DNA of 64,000 bases from Pirellulales bacterium (lineage in GTDB: Bacteria > Planctomycetota > Planctomycetia > Pirellulales > JALHPA01): the NCBI GenBank assembly GCA_033762255.1, contig JANRLT010000067.1, forward strand, positions 1 through 64,000, written 5' to 3'. Position numbers and translations under genes: made by a program. Below, piece after piece: positions 25,508-35,100 of this stretch (position 1 is its first letter; every line of letters begins with the position of its first letter). The notes beneath the pieces were generated by a model that saw nothing but the letters and a program-made list of their open reading frames with translations, ran no database searches and was not told the origin of the DNA.

Positions 25508-25901
25508 CCCGCCGAATGTAGCCCGCACACTCCGTGTGCGGAAAGGCAAGCGATGCTGTGGGATCATCGATCCGTGTGTCCGCTGTATTAATTGTATCCT
25601 CTCTCGGAGTGAGACGAGGACAATGTAGCCCGCCGAATGTAGCCCGCACACTCCGTGTGCGGAAAAGCAAGCGATGCCGTAGGATCATTGATCCGTGTGC
25701 TCATTTTCCAGCACACTCTCAACACACTTGCATCCTCGTCCGCCGATATCATCGGCGGCTTTGTATCCTCTCACGGAGTGAAAGGAGGACAATGTAGCCC
25801 GCCGAATGTAGCCCGCACACTCCGTGTGAGGAAAAGCTAGAGGTGCCGTGGGATCATCGAGCCGCGTGCTCACCATCCACCATCCACTCTCCATCACCCA
25901 C
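25508..25901. repeat. Composite palindromic repeat, three tandem units, filling a convergent gene gap
   Basis: Same element as at 18985-19226. The CGCACAC-tcc-GTGTGCG hairpin occurs at 25524-25540, 25645-25661 and, with one mismatch, 25814-25830. The CTCTCACGGAGTGAAAGGAG type is near 25769 and a variant near 25598. The CCGCCGAT-n3-ATCGGCGG hairpin plus CTTTGT is at about 25740-25764. Between units is the recurring phrase 'GATCATTGATCCGTGTG'. A short CCATCCACC microsatellite ends the block near 25873-25895. The arrangement suggests duplication of a unit of about 100-150 bases. Confidence 0.85.
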
Positions 25902-27143
25902 TTACCGCTGATACAGACCCGAGAGAATCTGGCCGGGGCTAGGGGGAGCCACGCCCTGGCTCAACTTTTGGGCGGATAACGCCCGGTTCTTGGCCGCGTC
26001 GGCGTTTTTAGGGTCCAGCCGCAAGGCGGTGTCAAACGAAGCGATCGCCTGGGCATGGCGGTCTTGGCGAGCCAGGGCCACTCCGCGTAAAAAGTAAATC
26101 CGGGCATCGGCGGGATTCAACCGAATCGCCCCATGAAAGTCCAGCACGGCCGGAGTGAACTCATCCAGGGATAAATAAGCCAAACCGCGGTTCACATGCG
26201 CGGGGATGTACTTATTGTTGAATTTGATCGATTGGGAATACGATTGAATGGCCAACCGTGGCAGGCCTAACTCCATATAGCTGAGGCCCTTCCACAATTC
26301 GGGGCGCGGATCGGCATAAATCAGCCCCGCCGCCTCTTCAAAATCCAAAATCGCCACAGCGTATTCTTTATTGTGATACCAAGCCACCCCGCGATTCAAA
26401 TACAAGTCGCCATTCTCCGGGGCCAGTTCGATCCCTTTAGTATAGGCGGCAATTGCTTCGTTATACTGCTGCAGCATGCGGTGGCTTAGCCCTTTGACCA
26501 GCCAGTATCCCGGATCAGCCTTTTGCGCATCATCCACTTTATCCAACGTGTCCAGGACTTCTTGATACTTTTCCGCCCGGTAAAGTTCCATCACACGCTG
26601 TGCCTCGGCTTGAAGTTGATCGGCATTGCCTGTTCCTGGCAGGGTTTCGGTACCGGGCGAGGTGTCTTGAATCGACTCCGGCAGGCCGGGCAATGTCCCT
26701 ATGCCACTCGCGGGAGCCGCCGACTCCGCCGCGGGAGCTGAATCCAGGGGATTTGTCAGGGGGTTGGTAACCGTGCTATTTGCAGGATTTCCCGGACCGG
26801 CGGATTCCAGGGGATTGGTGGCGGGGTTGGTGTTATTGGGGTTTGTTGCCGGATTGCTGGTCTGAGAACCAAGATTTCCCGAGGGAACGCCGTTGTTGGT
26901 GGTTGTTTTGCCGGATACCCCCGTTTGAGGAGGTGCCGCCTGTTGAGATGTGGCCCCCGGCACGTCGCCCGGCCTGGCGGTTGACAAATTATTTTGAGTA
27001 TTTCCCGCGGGGCCAGCCTCCGAGTTTTCAAAGGGATTGTTCATCGGCTGCAACGCCAATACCGTCCCACTGACCCATAGCCCCGCCAACATCGCCAAAA
27101 ATAAACGATTCCCCACGGAATTCTTTCGCGTCAACCAAGCCAT
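25902..27143 (-). CDS. Secreted TPR-repeat protein
   Basis: A 413-residue protein with an N-terminal signal sequence (NRLFLAMLAGLWVSGTVLAL). A low-complexity Asn/Pro/Thr/Ala-rich region follows at about residues 35-165, with NPATNPLES-type repeats. At least five tetratricopeptide repeats lie between about 175 and 400 (for example YNEAIAAYTKGIELAPENGDLYLNRG, TPAVLDFHGAIRLNPADARIYFLRG, AQAIASFDTALRLDPKNADAAKNR). TPR arrays bind other proteins; the partner is unknown. The low-complexity stretch probably acts as a flexible spacer on the outside of the membrane. It is monocistronic by position. Confidence 0.85.
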   Translation of the reverse strand: MAWLTRKNSVGNRLFLAMLAGLWVSGTVLALQPMNNPFENSEAGPAGNTQNNLSTARPGDVPGATSQQAAPPQTGVSGKTTTNNGVPSGNLGSQTSNPATNPNNTNPATNPLESAGPGNPANSTVTNPLTNPLDSAPAAESAAPASGIGTLPGLPESIQDTSPGTETLPGTGNADQLQAEAQRVMELYRAEKYQEVLDTLDKVDDAQKADPGYWLVKGLSHRMLQQYNEAIAAYTKGIELAPENGDLYLNRGVAWYHNKEYAVAILDFEEAAGLIYADPRPELWKGLSYMELGLPRLAIQSYSQSIKFNNKYIPAHVNRGLAYLSLDEFTPAVLDFHGAIRLNPADARIYFLRGVALARQDRHAQAIASFDTALRLDPKNADAAKNRALSAQKLSQGVAPPSPGQILSGLYQR

Positions 27144-27369
27144 GGAAGTGTTCCTTGTGCCCTATGCGTTGAATTTGCCCACGTTGCGCAGCACTATTTC
27201 CCCAAATGAGCGGGAAATCGCACCATCAAGCGACTGCAAGTAATTATGGGTTGAATTTTTCCACGAAATGCCACTGTGGGGCATTGCGGCGGACAAACTC
27301 AACCGTTCCCAAGGTGGCATAATCCCTAAGGGCGGCATCATCCCCATAACTCCTATCCTACGCGATGAA

Positions 27370-27690
27370 CTAAACCGTGGTTTGCGCTGGGGTGAGAGCC
27401 CGTTGAAGCTGTTGGCGGATTTCCCCTTCAATCTGGCTCTGAAAGAAATAGGCGGCTAGGGGAATCTGACCGGTCACATGGACCTCTTTTGGTTCCACCT
27501 GGAGCTGGCCGGAAATATCAAAACCCATCGCTTTAAACGAGATTTCTAATAGATTGCCAACCCAGGTGTGTTGAACGCCGCTCAATCTGTCCGACGAGCG
27601 AGCCAACGTTTGAGTTACCAGGTTTTGCATGGAGCGGAGGGCCGCAGGTTGATCCAACGTGTGGGGGACAGTTACCGAGATTTTTGGCAT
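27370..27690 (-). CDS. Polyhydroxyalkanoic acid system family protein (PHA_gran_rgn-like)
   Basis: About 106 residues from the ATG at 27690; an alternative ATG at 27720 adds ten. It follows the small-family pattern: MPKISVTVPHTLDQPAALRSMQNLV at the start, then a beta region (WVGNLLEISFKAMGFDISGQLQVEPKEV) and a helix (SQIEGEIRQQLQRAL). Proteins of this family occur with PHA granule genes but also alone, and their biochemical role is not known. No PHA synthase is near, so a storage-polymer role here is doubtful. Confidence 0.7.
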   Translation of the reverse strand: MPKISVTVPHTLDQPAALRSMQNLVTQTLARSSDRLSGVQHTWVGNLLEISFKAMGFDISGQLQVEPKEVHVTGQIPLAAYFFQSQIEGEIRQQLQRALTPAQTTV

Positions 27691-27893
27691 GGTAGGGGAG
27701 AATTGCGAGGGAATTGGCAAATAGTCGGTTTTTCAAAGTTTTGGATCAGAAATAGCATTTCATGGGCCAAAAACAATCATTTGTGATAATGTAACAAAAA
27801 CCGCTGGCTGAAACATGGATTTTGGGTCAAAGGTATTATTGCCTAGAAAATAACTACCAGATTTTAACCCCGCTACGGACAATCACCCCACGA

Positions 27894-28670
27894 ATGTTTG
27901 CCCATTTTAACATTTTCCATGCTGTACTCCCCCGCACGCGCAGAAGTTGGCTGGGGACCTGGCTGGTGGCCGGGCTGTCCAGTTTGCTGGGAAGTGCCTG
28001 GATGGCTTGGTCCGTATGGTGGGTGCCGCTGGACCCGGCGACGGCCACTCCTCCGCAGTTGGTACGCTGGCTTTGCACTCATTTGGCGGTGGAGCAACCA
28101 ACCAACTGGCAAGAATCGCTTTATCTTCGTTGCGAACGGGAAGTCTTGTCCCCAGATTCCAGCATTGATTGGCAGGAATTGGCCGCCGCCCTGCAAGCCC
28201 TCACGCCAGCACAGAAAAAATGCTGGACAGAAAACTTGGATTGGTTGGGGGGGACTTGGTTTCGCCGTGAAGGGGCGGAATATTTGGCCCTTCCCGCACA
28301 AGAAAAAGGAGCAAATTTACGCCAGCAAATTAGCGGCTGGTGTGACTGTGAGCTGAAATATTTGACAAAGGTTTATCAGATAAGCCAACCCGCCCAGCCG
28401 TCAGTCCCCCCGGCAGAGCCGTCCCCAGCCAGTAATAAACGGGCAGGGCTATCGTTTCCTTTGGCAAGTCTGGAAAAATCCCCTCCAGCGGGGCCTCCCT
28501 CGGCACTGTTGCTCATTCAACAAGTGATCGAACGTTGGATCAAGTCCGCGCCGCCGGGGGAGCAAAAGGGATTGCGCGAATTTTGGGGGGCGGTCCAATG
28601 GCAGTTTCTTACCCAGCCCCAATTGTGGAACAAACTGCCAATTTCCCCCATCAACCCCGCAAAAAGTTAG
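27894..28670 (+). CDS. Single-pass membrane protein of unknown function
   Basis: About 258 residues from the ATG at 27894; a TTG start 72 bases earlier is possible but less likely. A membrane segment lies near residues 20-45 (WLVAGLSSLLGSAWMAWSVWW). The rest is a helical soluble region with several Cys and Trp, a Pro/Ala-rich linker (SQPAQPSVPPAEPSPAS) and a helical end. I recognise no domain. The neighbours on both sides run in the other direction. Confidence 0.55.
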   Translation: MFAHFNIFHAVLPRTRRSWLGTWLVAGLSSLLGSAWMAWSVWWVPLDPATATPPQLVRWLCTHLAVEQPTNWQESLYLRCEREVLSPDSSIDWQELAAALQALTPAQKKCWTENLDWLGGTWFRREGAEYLALPAQEKGANLRQQISGWCDCELKYLTKVYQISQPAQPSVPPAEPSPASNKRAGLSFPLASLEKSPPAGPPSALLLIQQVIERWIKSAPPGEQKGLREFWGAVQWQFLTQPQLWNKLPISPINPAKS

Positions 28671-28867
28671 TTATCTTCCGATTGATAATGCAAACGGTCT
28701 GCTGGATGCCAGAGAGGGAGTCCGCTTTCCAATCGCTCGGCCAGAATGGCCAGTTTTTCGTCTGATCCGGGTAAAGCACGGGTTGCCGCATAATCATTGG
28801 CCTGCACCGCTTGAGGCTCATAATCCCAATAACCCATCTGAATGGCTTCTAGCACCGACAACGGCAT
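28667..28867 (-). CDS. Short conserved-type planctomycete protein
   Basis: A 66-residue protein beginning MPLSVLEAIQMGYWDYEP and ending LPGSDEKLAILAERLESG with LPLWHPADR. I recall this pattern as a short conserved planctomycete protein with no assigned role. The frame stays open further upstream to 29047, but the Shine-Dalgarno-like GCAGCC and the family start favour 28867, and a candidate promoter lies inside the longer version. It overlaps the end of the convergent membrane protein gene by four bases. Confidence 0.7.
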   Translation of the reverse strand: MPLSVLEAIQMGYWDYEPQAVQANDYAATRALPGSDEKLAILAERLESGLPLWHPADRLHYQSEDN

Positions 28868-29219
28868 GGCTGCCTCCCACCGCAGGAAAAGAACTATGAA
28901 AAAAGCATGGAACAGAGATCGTCGCAGGAGTAGAGAAAATCCAGGAAGAGCAGTACGAGCAATCTCAACCGATGTAGTTGGCAGTATTGGAATTTTTTTG
29001 GTGTGCGTCAAGAATTGGGAAACATAATTTTCACATAATCTAAACAACTCTTGATGAGCAGCGAAAAACTTTTTTTAGTGAATTCTTACAGTAATTCACT
29101 GCATGTTTATCATGTGTAGAATTACTACTGAAAAATACCCGCGAAAAATGACTAAATCGAATTCCAGTTTGTACCGCTGCCTAATTCTTTAGCAGAGGTG
29201 CTTATTTTTAGAGGTTGTT
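28868..29219. other. AT-rich intergenic region, no gene supported
   Basis: 352 bases between the short protein gene and the end of the mfnB-like gene. It contains a candidate minus-strand promoter (28983-29011) and AT-rich sequence with nothing else I can name. Confidence 0.5.
28983..29011 (-). promoter_or_regulatory. Candidate promoter for the short gene at 28667-28867
   Basis: On the minus strand TTGACG (29006-29011), a 17-base spacer and AATACT (28983-28988). A start near 28977 gives a leader of about 110 bases. Confidence 0.4.
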
Positions 29220-30068
29220 TTAAGATTTGTTGATACAATTAACACTTTCTAGAAAATTTATAAAACTTTTTTCATCGGTGGATAAACTGTTGATTGAATT
29301 CTCTGCCCCGGTTCCCTCGCATTCAATTCGCCAATCCATCACCGCCCGCCATTCCAGAAGGCCCGTTCTTGGTGATCTGTTTCCCGACCCTACTGTTTTG
29401 CAAACTCCACCCCGTACCGCCGCGACATCGAATCCACATAATTGGAGGGTTCTTAGGTCTTGAAATTGTAATTTACCCGCCGCGACGCTCAGTATTCCCG
29501 ACTGCTTTAGCTTTGCGGCCCAGGTCTGTAACTGATGATGGCTCCAAATTTGACACAATCCGGGACCGTTTTTATTAAAAGTGTCAATGGTGAGGGCGGG
29601 GACCTGGGTTTCTAGGGCAAATTGGAGCAACTCCGCAGGTTGGGGGGCGAGACAATCCCTGGCGTCCGCGTAACAGACCAGCACCCCCCGCGTCATCTGG
29701 GGCAAGGTTGCCTGCCAACGCAACCATGCGCTCCGCCAATCAATCTCTCTGCATCTTGCCAAGCCGATTTTGGCCCAGGAATAACCGTTCCAAGGGGTAG
29801 CTTTGGTTGTTTCCGGGGATAATTCCACCGAATGAGATCGCATGTTCGGAGCGGAATTTTGCTCGGACTCCCAATCGAATAACTCTCCCGCCGCCGCGCT
29901 TAAGGGGATTTTACCGGCATATTTAGAGGCAATCGCGCGGCGCACCTCCTCGGGGGCCGCTCCCAACGAGCCTAATGTGGGTTCCTTGATGTCTAAATAA
30001 TTCACTCGGCAGGCAAACGCCAGTTCCGCCTCGGCCATATCCCTTACACTGACCAAAAGCTGTGTCAT
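29220..30068 (-). CDS. MfnB-like (5-formylfuran-3-yl)methyl phosphate synthase
   Basis: A 282-residue TIM-barrel protein matching MfnB (formerly DUF556). MfnB makes the furan phosphate from two glyceraldehyde-3-phosphates at the start of methanofuran synthesis. The N-terminus has the signature LLVSVRDMAEA, then DIKEPTLGSLGA, where the Lys is the expected catalytic residue. A second Lys lies in LTIDTFNKNGPGL, matching the other essential Lys. The C-terminal glycine-rich part (CGFDVAAVRGGVC) would hold the phosphate. Planctomycetes carry methanopterin-linked C1 genes, so this gene fits; no other C1 gene is in the window. It overlaps the upstream membrane protein gene by four bases, so the two are coupled. 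Confidence 0.8.
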   Translation of the reverse strand: MTQLLVSVRDMAEAELAFACRVNYLDIKEPTLGSLGAAPEEVRRAIASKYAGKIPLSAAAGELFDWESEQNSAPNMRSHSVELSPETTKATPWNGYSWAKIGLARCREIDWRSAWLRWQATLPQMTRGVLVCYADARDCLAPQPAELLQFALETQVPALTIDTFNKNGPGLCQIWSHHQLQTWAAKLKQSGILSVAAGKLQFQDLRTLQLCGFDVAAVRGGVCKTVGSGNRSPRTGLLEWRAVMDWRIECEGTGAENSINSLSTDEKSFINFLESVNCINKS

Positions 30069-30598
30069 TTGGCCCCCTGTTGCGCGTCGTAAAGGGTTTG
30101 ATTAATCCGCTGAATTAATTCCAAATTCAACGGTTCGCAATACAGACCCCGGATGGTGACTTCCCCCATGCACCACTTTCCCAGCGCGAGGGGCATGTCC
30201 CGGTGGGCGTATTCCTCGGCACTTTCGGCGAGTTTGAATACGATATTCCGGGTTTGCACATCTTTGCGGGGAGCGCCGGGTAGCTCCGTCACCCCGGTCC
30301 CCAATAAAGCGCATTCGGCAACTTCCAACGGAACCTCAATCGGCTGCGGTCCGGGCAAATAAAATTGCAAGCGATCCTGTTTTAGAACTACAACGGGTTG
30401 CCGCAGTTGCAGCCAGACTAGCCCCCCCCAAGCGAGTGCCAAGAGCAGGCCCAGAATTCCCAGACCCACGACTAGGGTGCCATTGGTGGTAATTCCCCAC
30501 CCGCAAGTGACCGCCGCGATCAGAAACAGCAGCAGGGGAAAGACCAAGGCTCCCCATGCCAGGCGATGATTTGCGCGTAATAAAATTTGATCGGGCAC
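30065..30598 (-). CDS. Two-segment membrane protein coupled to the mfnB-like gene
   Basis: A 177-residue protein with two adjacent membrane helices near residues 14-34 and 42-64 (WGALVFPLLLFLIAAVTCG; VVGLGILGLLLALAWGGLVWL). A beta-rich cytoplasmic or periplasmic domain follows (QDRLQFYLPGPQPIEVPLE, VTIRGLYCEPLNLELIQRI). The layout resembles small PH-like membrane domains, but I cannot assign a family. Its stop overlaps the start of the mfnB-like gene (ATGA), which suggests co-expression rather than a shared reaction. Confidence 0.65.
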   Translation of the reverse strand: MPDQILLRANHRLAWGALVFPLLLFLIAAVTCGWGITTNGTLVVGLGILGLLLALAWGGLVWLQLRQPVVVLKQDRLQFYLPGPQPIEVPLEVAECALLGTGVTELPGAPRKDVQTRNIVFKLAESAEEYAHRDMPLALGKWCMGEVTIRGLYCEPLNLELIQRINQTLYDAQQGAK

Positions 30599-30741
30599 TG
30601 TGCCAAAAATTAAAAAAGGGTACAGAAACGGGTAAAGCCAGTGCGGGAGGCCTGTTGCTAGGACGCACGGCGGGGGGAATTTGCCTTTTGTAAATCAGGG
30701 AATCACGATAAATTAACACTTTTGACTTAAAATTCCCACAC

Positions 30742-31959
30742 TTGAGCGACCGCGTGACCCATCAGTTTATCACCAGCGCAGCGCATCTGCAGCGATTTTG
30801 TCAAGAAATATTGACAGAACCGTACATTGCGTTTGATACCGAGTTTGTCTCGGAACATACGTATCGGTCGGAACTCTGCTTGATTCAAGTCGCGGCGGGG
30901 GAACATCTGGCCGTGATCGACCCTTTGGCGGTGCGCGACATCAAACCCTTCTGGGACGCCATAGTCGCTCCGGGGCACCAGACGATCGTGCATGCCGGGC
31001 GGGAAGAGCTAAATTTTTGCCTGCAAGCCACGGGGGAGCGTCCCGCGGACCTGTTTGACGTGCAACTGGCCGCGGGTCTGGTGGGGAATGAATATCCCGC
31101 TGGATACGGCGCGCTGTTGCAACGGCTGTTGGGAATATCCCTGGAAAAAGGGGAAACCCGCACTGATTGGCGGCGGCGGCCTCTTTCCCGTTCGCAGCTG
31201 GAATATGCCCTGGACGATGTCCGGCATTTACGAGCCATACGCGATATCTTGACCGAAAAATTAACCTCCCGCGGACGCCTGGGCTGGCTCACGGCCGAGA
31301 TGGAAGAATGGCAAGCGGAAGTGACAGAGTACCGCACGCGCGAGCACTGGTACAAAATCTCGGGAAATACCGGCCTTAGCCGTCGTTCGCTGGCGATCCT
31401 GCGCGAGTTATGGCACTGGCGCGAGGGACAGGCCAAAATGCTTAATCAACCCGCGCGCCGCGTGTTGCGGGACGACTTTTTGATAGAGCTAGCCAAACGC
31501 CGCAGCGCGGACATCAAGCAAATCCAGGCCATTCGCGGGTTGGAACGCTCGGACTACAAGCGTGTATTGCCGGAAATTGCCGACGCCATCGAGCGGGCCA
31601 ATTCCTTGCCCGAGGGACAGCTTCCCGTTAGTCAAAAACGCGATTTGCCACAACAATTTACGCTGCTCGGCCAGTTCTTGTCCGCCGCGCTCAGTAGTAT
31701 TTGCCGCTCGCAAAATGTGGCCATGGCCCTGGTGGGAACCGCCACCGACGTCCGCGACCTGATCGCCTATAGGTTGGGATACGACAGTGGCGAGCCGCCA
31801 CTCCTAGCCCAGGGTTGGCGGGCCGAGGTTGTCGGCCAAATTATCGAGGATTTGCTGTCGGGCGAGCGCTGCATCCGGATCGTCGATCCGCAGTCAGATG
31901 ATCCGCTGCGGTTCGATTTGCTCAATAAATCTCCAGAAGAAGATTCTCCCCCGAAATAA
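30742..31959 (+). CDS. rnd: Ribonuclease D-like 3'-5' exonuclease
   Basis: About 405 residues. The DEDD exonuclease domain covers residues 5-190: DTEF (first acidic pair), VHAGREEL (second motif), LFDVQLAAGLVG (third) and LEYALDDVRHL (fourth, with Tyr and Asp). An HRDC-type helical domain follows at about 220-300 (WREGQAKMLNQPARRVLRDDFLIELAKRR). Members trim 3' ends of tRNA precursors and other stable RNAs. In the second motif the usual Asp of 'AG..DL' is Glu. The start is uncertain: TTG at 30742 or GTG at 30754. Confidence 0.88.
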   Translation: MSDRVTHQFITSAAHLQRFCQEILTEPYIAFDTEFVSEHTYRSELCLIQVAAGEHLAVIDPLAVRDIKPFWDAIVAPGHQTIVHAGREELNFCLQATGERPADLFDVQLAAGLVGNEYPAGYGALLQRLLGISLEKGETRTDWRRRPLSRSQLEYALDDVRHLRAIRDILTEKLTSRGRLGWLTAEMEEWQAEVTEYRTREHWYKISGNTGLSRRSLAILRELWHWREGQAKMLNQPARRVLRDDFLIELAKRRSADIKQIQAIRGLERSDYKRVLPEIADAIERANSLPEGQLPVSQKRDLPQQFTLLGQFLSAALSSICRSQNVAMALVGTATDVRDLIAYRLGYDSGEPPLLAQGWRAEVVGQIIEDLLSGERCIRIVDPQSDDPLRFDLLNKSPEEDSPPK

Positions 31960-32197
31960 CTTGGCGTGGAGGCTGTCGTCTGACGCTGATTTTTCTAGTA
32001 ATTTGAGCAAAATAAATGCGTGCCAAGTAGTCCCTTTTGGGTTATGATAAAAAAGTTTGCGGGGGGGGAGGGTTCGACGCGCACGGGGAGAGGTGGACCC
32101 TTCTCCCGGCTTGCTCATGGTCAGCGTTGCCGCATCATCCCTGTCGCTGATTTTGCACTTCTTTTAATTTTTAAACATTCCAATTTTGGTTGATTTT

Positions 32198-35100
32198 ATG
32201 ACGCACAGTAGCTTCAGCAAAATTTGGATTTGTGTCAGTTTGTGCCTGTTGATCATTAGGCCGATTCAGGCGGAAAATCCCGTTCCAGAAACTAAATTAG
32301 GCGATACAAAGCTGGACGAAACTCGGCTTCCCCCTCCCAGCAAGGGGTTTGACTTTCATAAGGATATCCGCCCGATTCTGGAATCTTCTTGTTTGGCGTG
32401 CCACGGCGCGACCAAGCAAAACGGAGCATTCCGCCTGGATACCCGCGAGCATCTGCTCAAAGGGGGGGATAACGGCATCGCGCTGCATCTGGGGAAAAGC
32501 GCCGCCAGCCCCTTGATTGCCCGCGTCGCCCGGCTGGACAAAGAGACCGCCATGCCCCCTAAGGACGAATACGCCCTCAAGCCAGAGCAAATCTCGCTGT
32601 TACGGGCCTGGATCGACGCTGGCTTACCCTGGCCCGAAGGTTTTGTCATACGGGGCGAAGTGACCGCCGAGATCGAACTCGAGCCTGAACAACTGGCCAA
32701 ACTTCCCCCCGCAGCCAATCGGCAAATTGATTTTATCAAGGATGTCCAGCCCATCTTTGCCGAAAACTGCTTTAGCTGTCATGGGCCGCATCGCCAGGAA
32801 GCCGGCTTTCGTCTGGATCACAAACCGACCGTCTTAGCCGGGGGAGAATTGGGCGTGGCATTGGCCCCGGGAAAGAGCGACAAATCGCTGTTGATTCACT
32901 TTGTGGCCGGGTTGCGTCCCGAAGGAACCATGCCCAAGAAAGGCGCTCCGCTGACCGCAGAACAAATCGGGATCCTCCGCGCCTGGATTGACCAAGGGGC
33001 GGATTACCCCGATTCCGCCAGCGTGGTGCTAAAAAATGCCCTGGATCATTGGGCGTTTAAGGCGCCCGTGCGACCACCAGTGCCGCAAAATGGCCACCCC
33101 CATCCTATTGACGCGTTTGTGTCGGAAAAACATGGCACGGCCGATTTGCGGTTCTCGCCACCAGCGGAAAAAGCCCAATTGTTGCGACGGGTGCATTTGG
33201 ATTTGATCGGACTCCCCCCTACGGTGGCGGAGTTGGACGCGTTTTTGGCGGATAATAGCCCGGACGCCTTTATCAAGGTGGTGGATAAACTCTTGGCCTC
33301 TCCGCATTATGGCGAGCGTTGGGCCCGGCATTGGTTGGACGCCTCGCGGTATGCGGACTCTGACGGCTACGAAAAAGACAAACCGCGCATCGCCCACTTT
33401 TACCGGGATTGGGTGATTAACGCTTATAACCGGGACTTGCCGTATAACCAGTTCATTATCGAGCAACTGGCGGGGGACCTATTGCCCAATGCCACGCAGG
33501 ACCAGCATGTGGCGACGGGCTTTTTGCGAAATTCGATGCTCAACGAAGAAGGGGGCGTCGATCCCGAACAGTTCCGCATGGAGGCGATGTTTGACCGGAT
33601 GGACGCCATGGGGAAGGCAATGCTGGGGATCGGCCTGAATTGTGCGCAATGCCACACCCACAAGTATGATCCGATTCAGCACGAGGAATATTATCGTCTG
33701 TTTGCGTATTTAAATAACGATCACGAGGCCCAACCGCGGGTCTATGCGGCGGATGAGTTGATGCAGCGGGCTAGCGTTCTGCAGCAGATTGGCGAAATTG
33801 AAAAACATCTGCAAGAACTCGATCCCGCCTGGGCCTACAAAATGGCCGTGTGGGAAGACTCCTGGCGCGCGGTGTCCCGTCCCGCCTGGACGGTGGTTAC
33901 GCCCGACATTGATAAAAACTCCACCGGCGGGCAGCGTTATTACCTATTGCCGGACGGCAGTTTTTTGGCGCAGGGCTACCAACCGACAAAGTCCACGGCC
34001 CACATGACATTCCAGACCGACTTGCAGGGGATTACAGCGTTTCAACTGGAAACCCTGCATGATGACAATCTTCCCGCACGCGGTCCGGGTCGGTCATTTA
34101 TGGGAACGTTTGGCCTGTCGGAATTCAAAGTCGAAGCCAAAAAGGAGGATGGCGGGCGCGAAGGGGTCAAGGTAGCCTCCGCCGCGGCCGACTTGCAGGC
34201 CCAACCCGAAACAGCCGTGCATCCCAACTTTAACGAAGACCCCCCCGTCAAGCGGTTCTTTGGCCCTGCTAGCTACGCGCTCGATGGCAATAGCGACACC
34301 GGCTGGTCCAGCGACCTGGGCCCAGGCCGACGCAACTTTGAAAGCACGATTGTGTTTAACCTGGAAAAACCGCTCACTAGCAAAGAAATTTATGTCCAAC
34401 TGATGCAGAACATTGGCGGGTGGAATAGTGACGATCTGCAAGCGGCGCAATTGGGCCGGTTTCGGCTATCGGTGACCACCGCGCCAAACGCTACGGTTGA
34501 TCCCGTGCCGCCGCATGTCCGCCGGGCGCTGGCCGTGCCGCGCGACCAGCGCAATCCGGCCCAAGTCGCCACGATTTTTGCTTATTGGCGCACGACCGTC
34601 CCGGAATGGAAAGAACACAACGACCGCATTGAGGCACTCTGGGCCACCCATCCCGAAGGGACCACCCAGATGACGCTGGCCCAGCGTGATGATCCGCGTT
34701 TGACCAGCATCCTCAAACGGGGGGATTGGCTAAAACCGGGCAAAGCGGTCACGGCAGGCGTACCTAAATTTTTGCACCAAGTCCCCCCCGACGCCCCCCC
34801 CACGCGGTTGACCCTGGCGCATTGGGTTGCCGACCGCAATTCCCCCACGACCGCTCGGGTCTTTGTAAATCGGGTGTGGCAAGCGTACTTTGGCGTGGGA
34901 ATTGTGTCGACGAGCGAGGACTTTGGCACCCAGTCCGAGGCCCCCTCCCATCAAGAATTGTTAGATTGGCTGGCGGTAGAGTTCATGGACAACGGCTGGA
35001 GTGTCAAACAACTCCACAAGCTGATCGTCACCAGCCAGACATATCAACAATCCAGCGCGGTGACGCCGGAACAACTGGAAAAAGACCCTTACAATCGGCT

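Noticed and set aside
25534-25840. Similar short frames starting MCGKASDAVGS in the repeat block
   Set aside because: They are translations of the repeated DNA units and recur only because the DNA repeats; no start signals.
30726-30760. An earlier ATG start for RNase D
   Set aside because: No in-frame ATG with a plausible ribosome site; only TTG at 30742 and GTG at 30754 fit the start of the domain.
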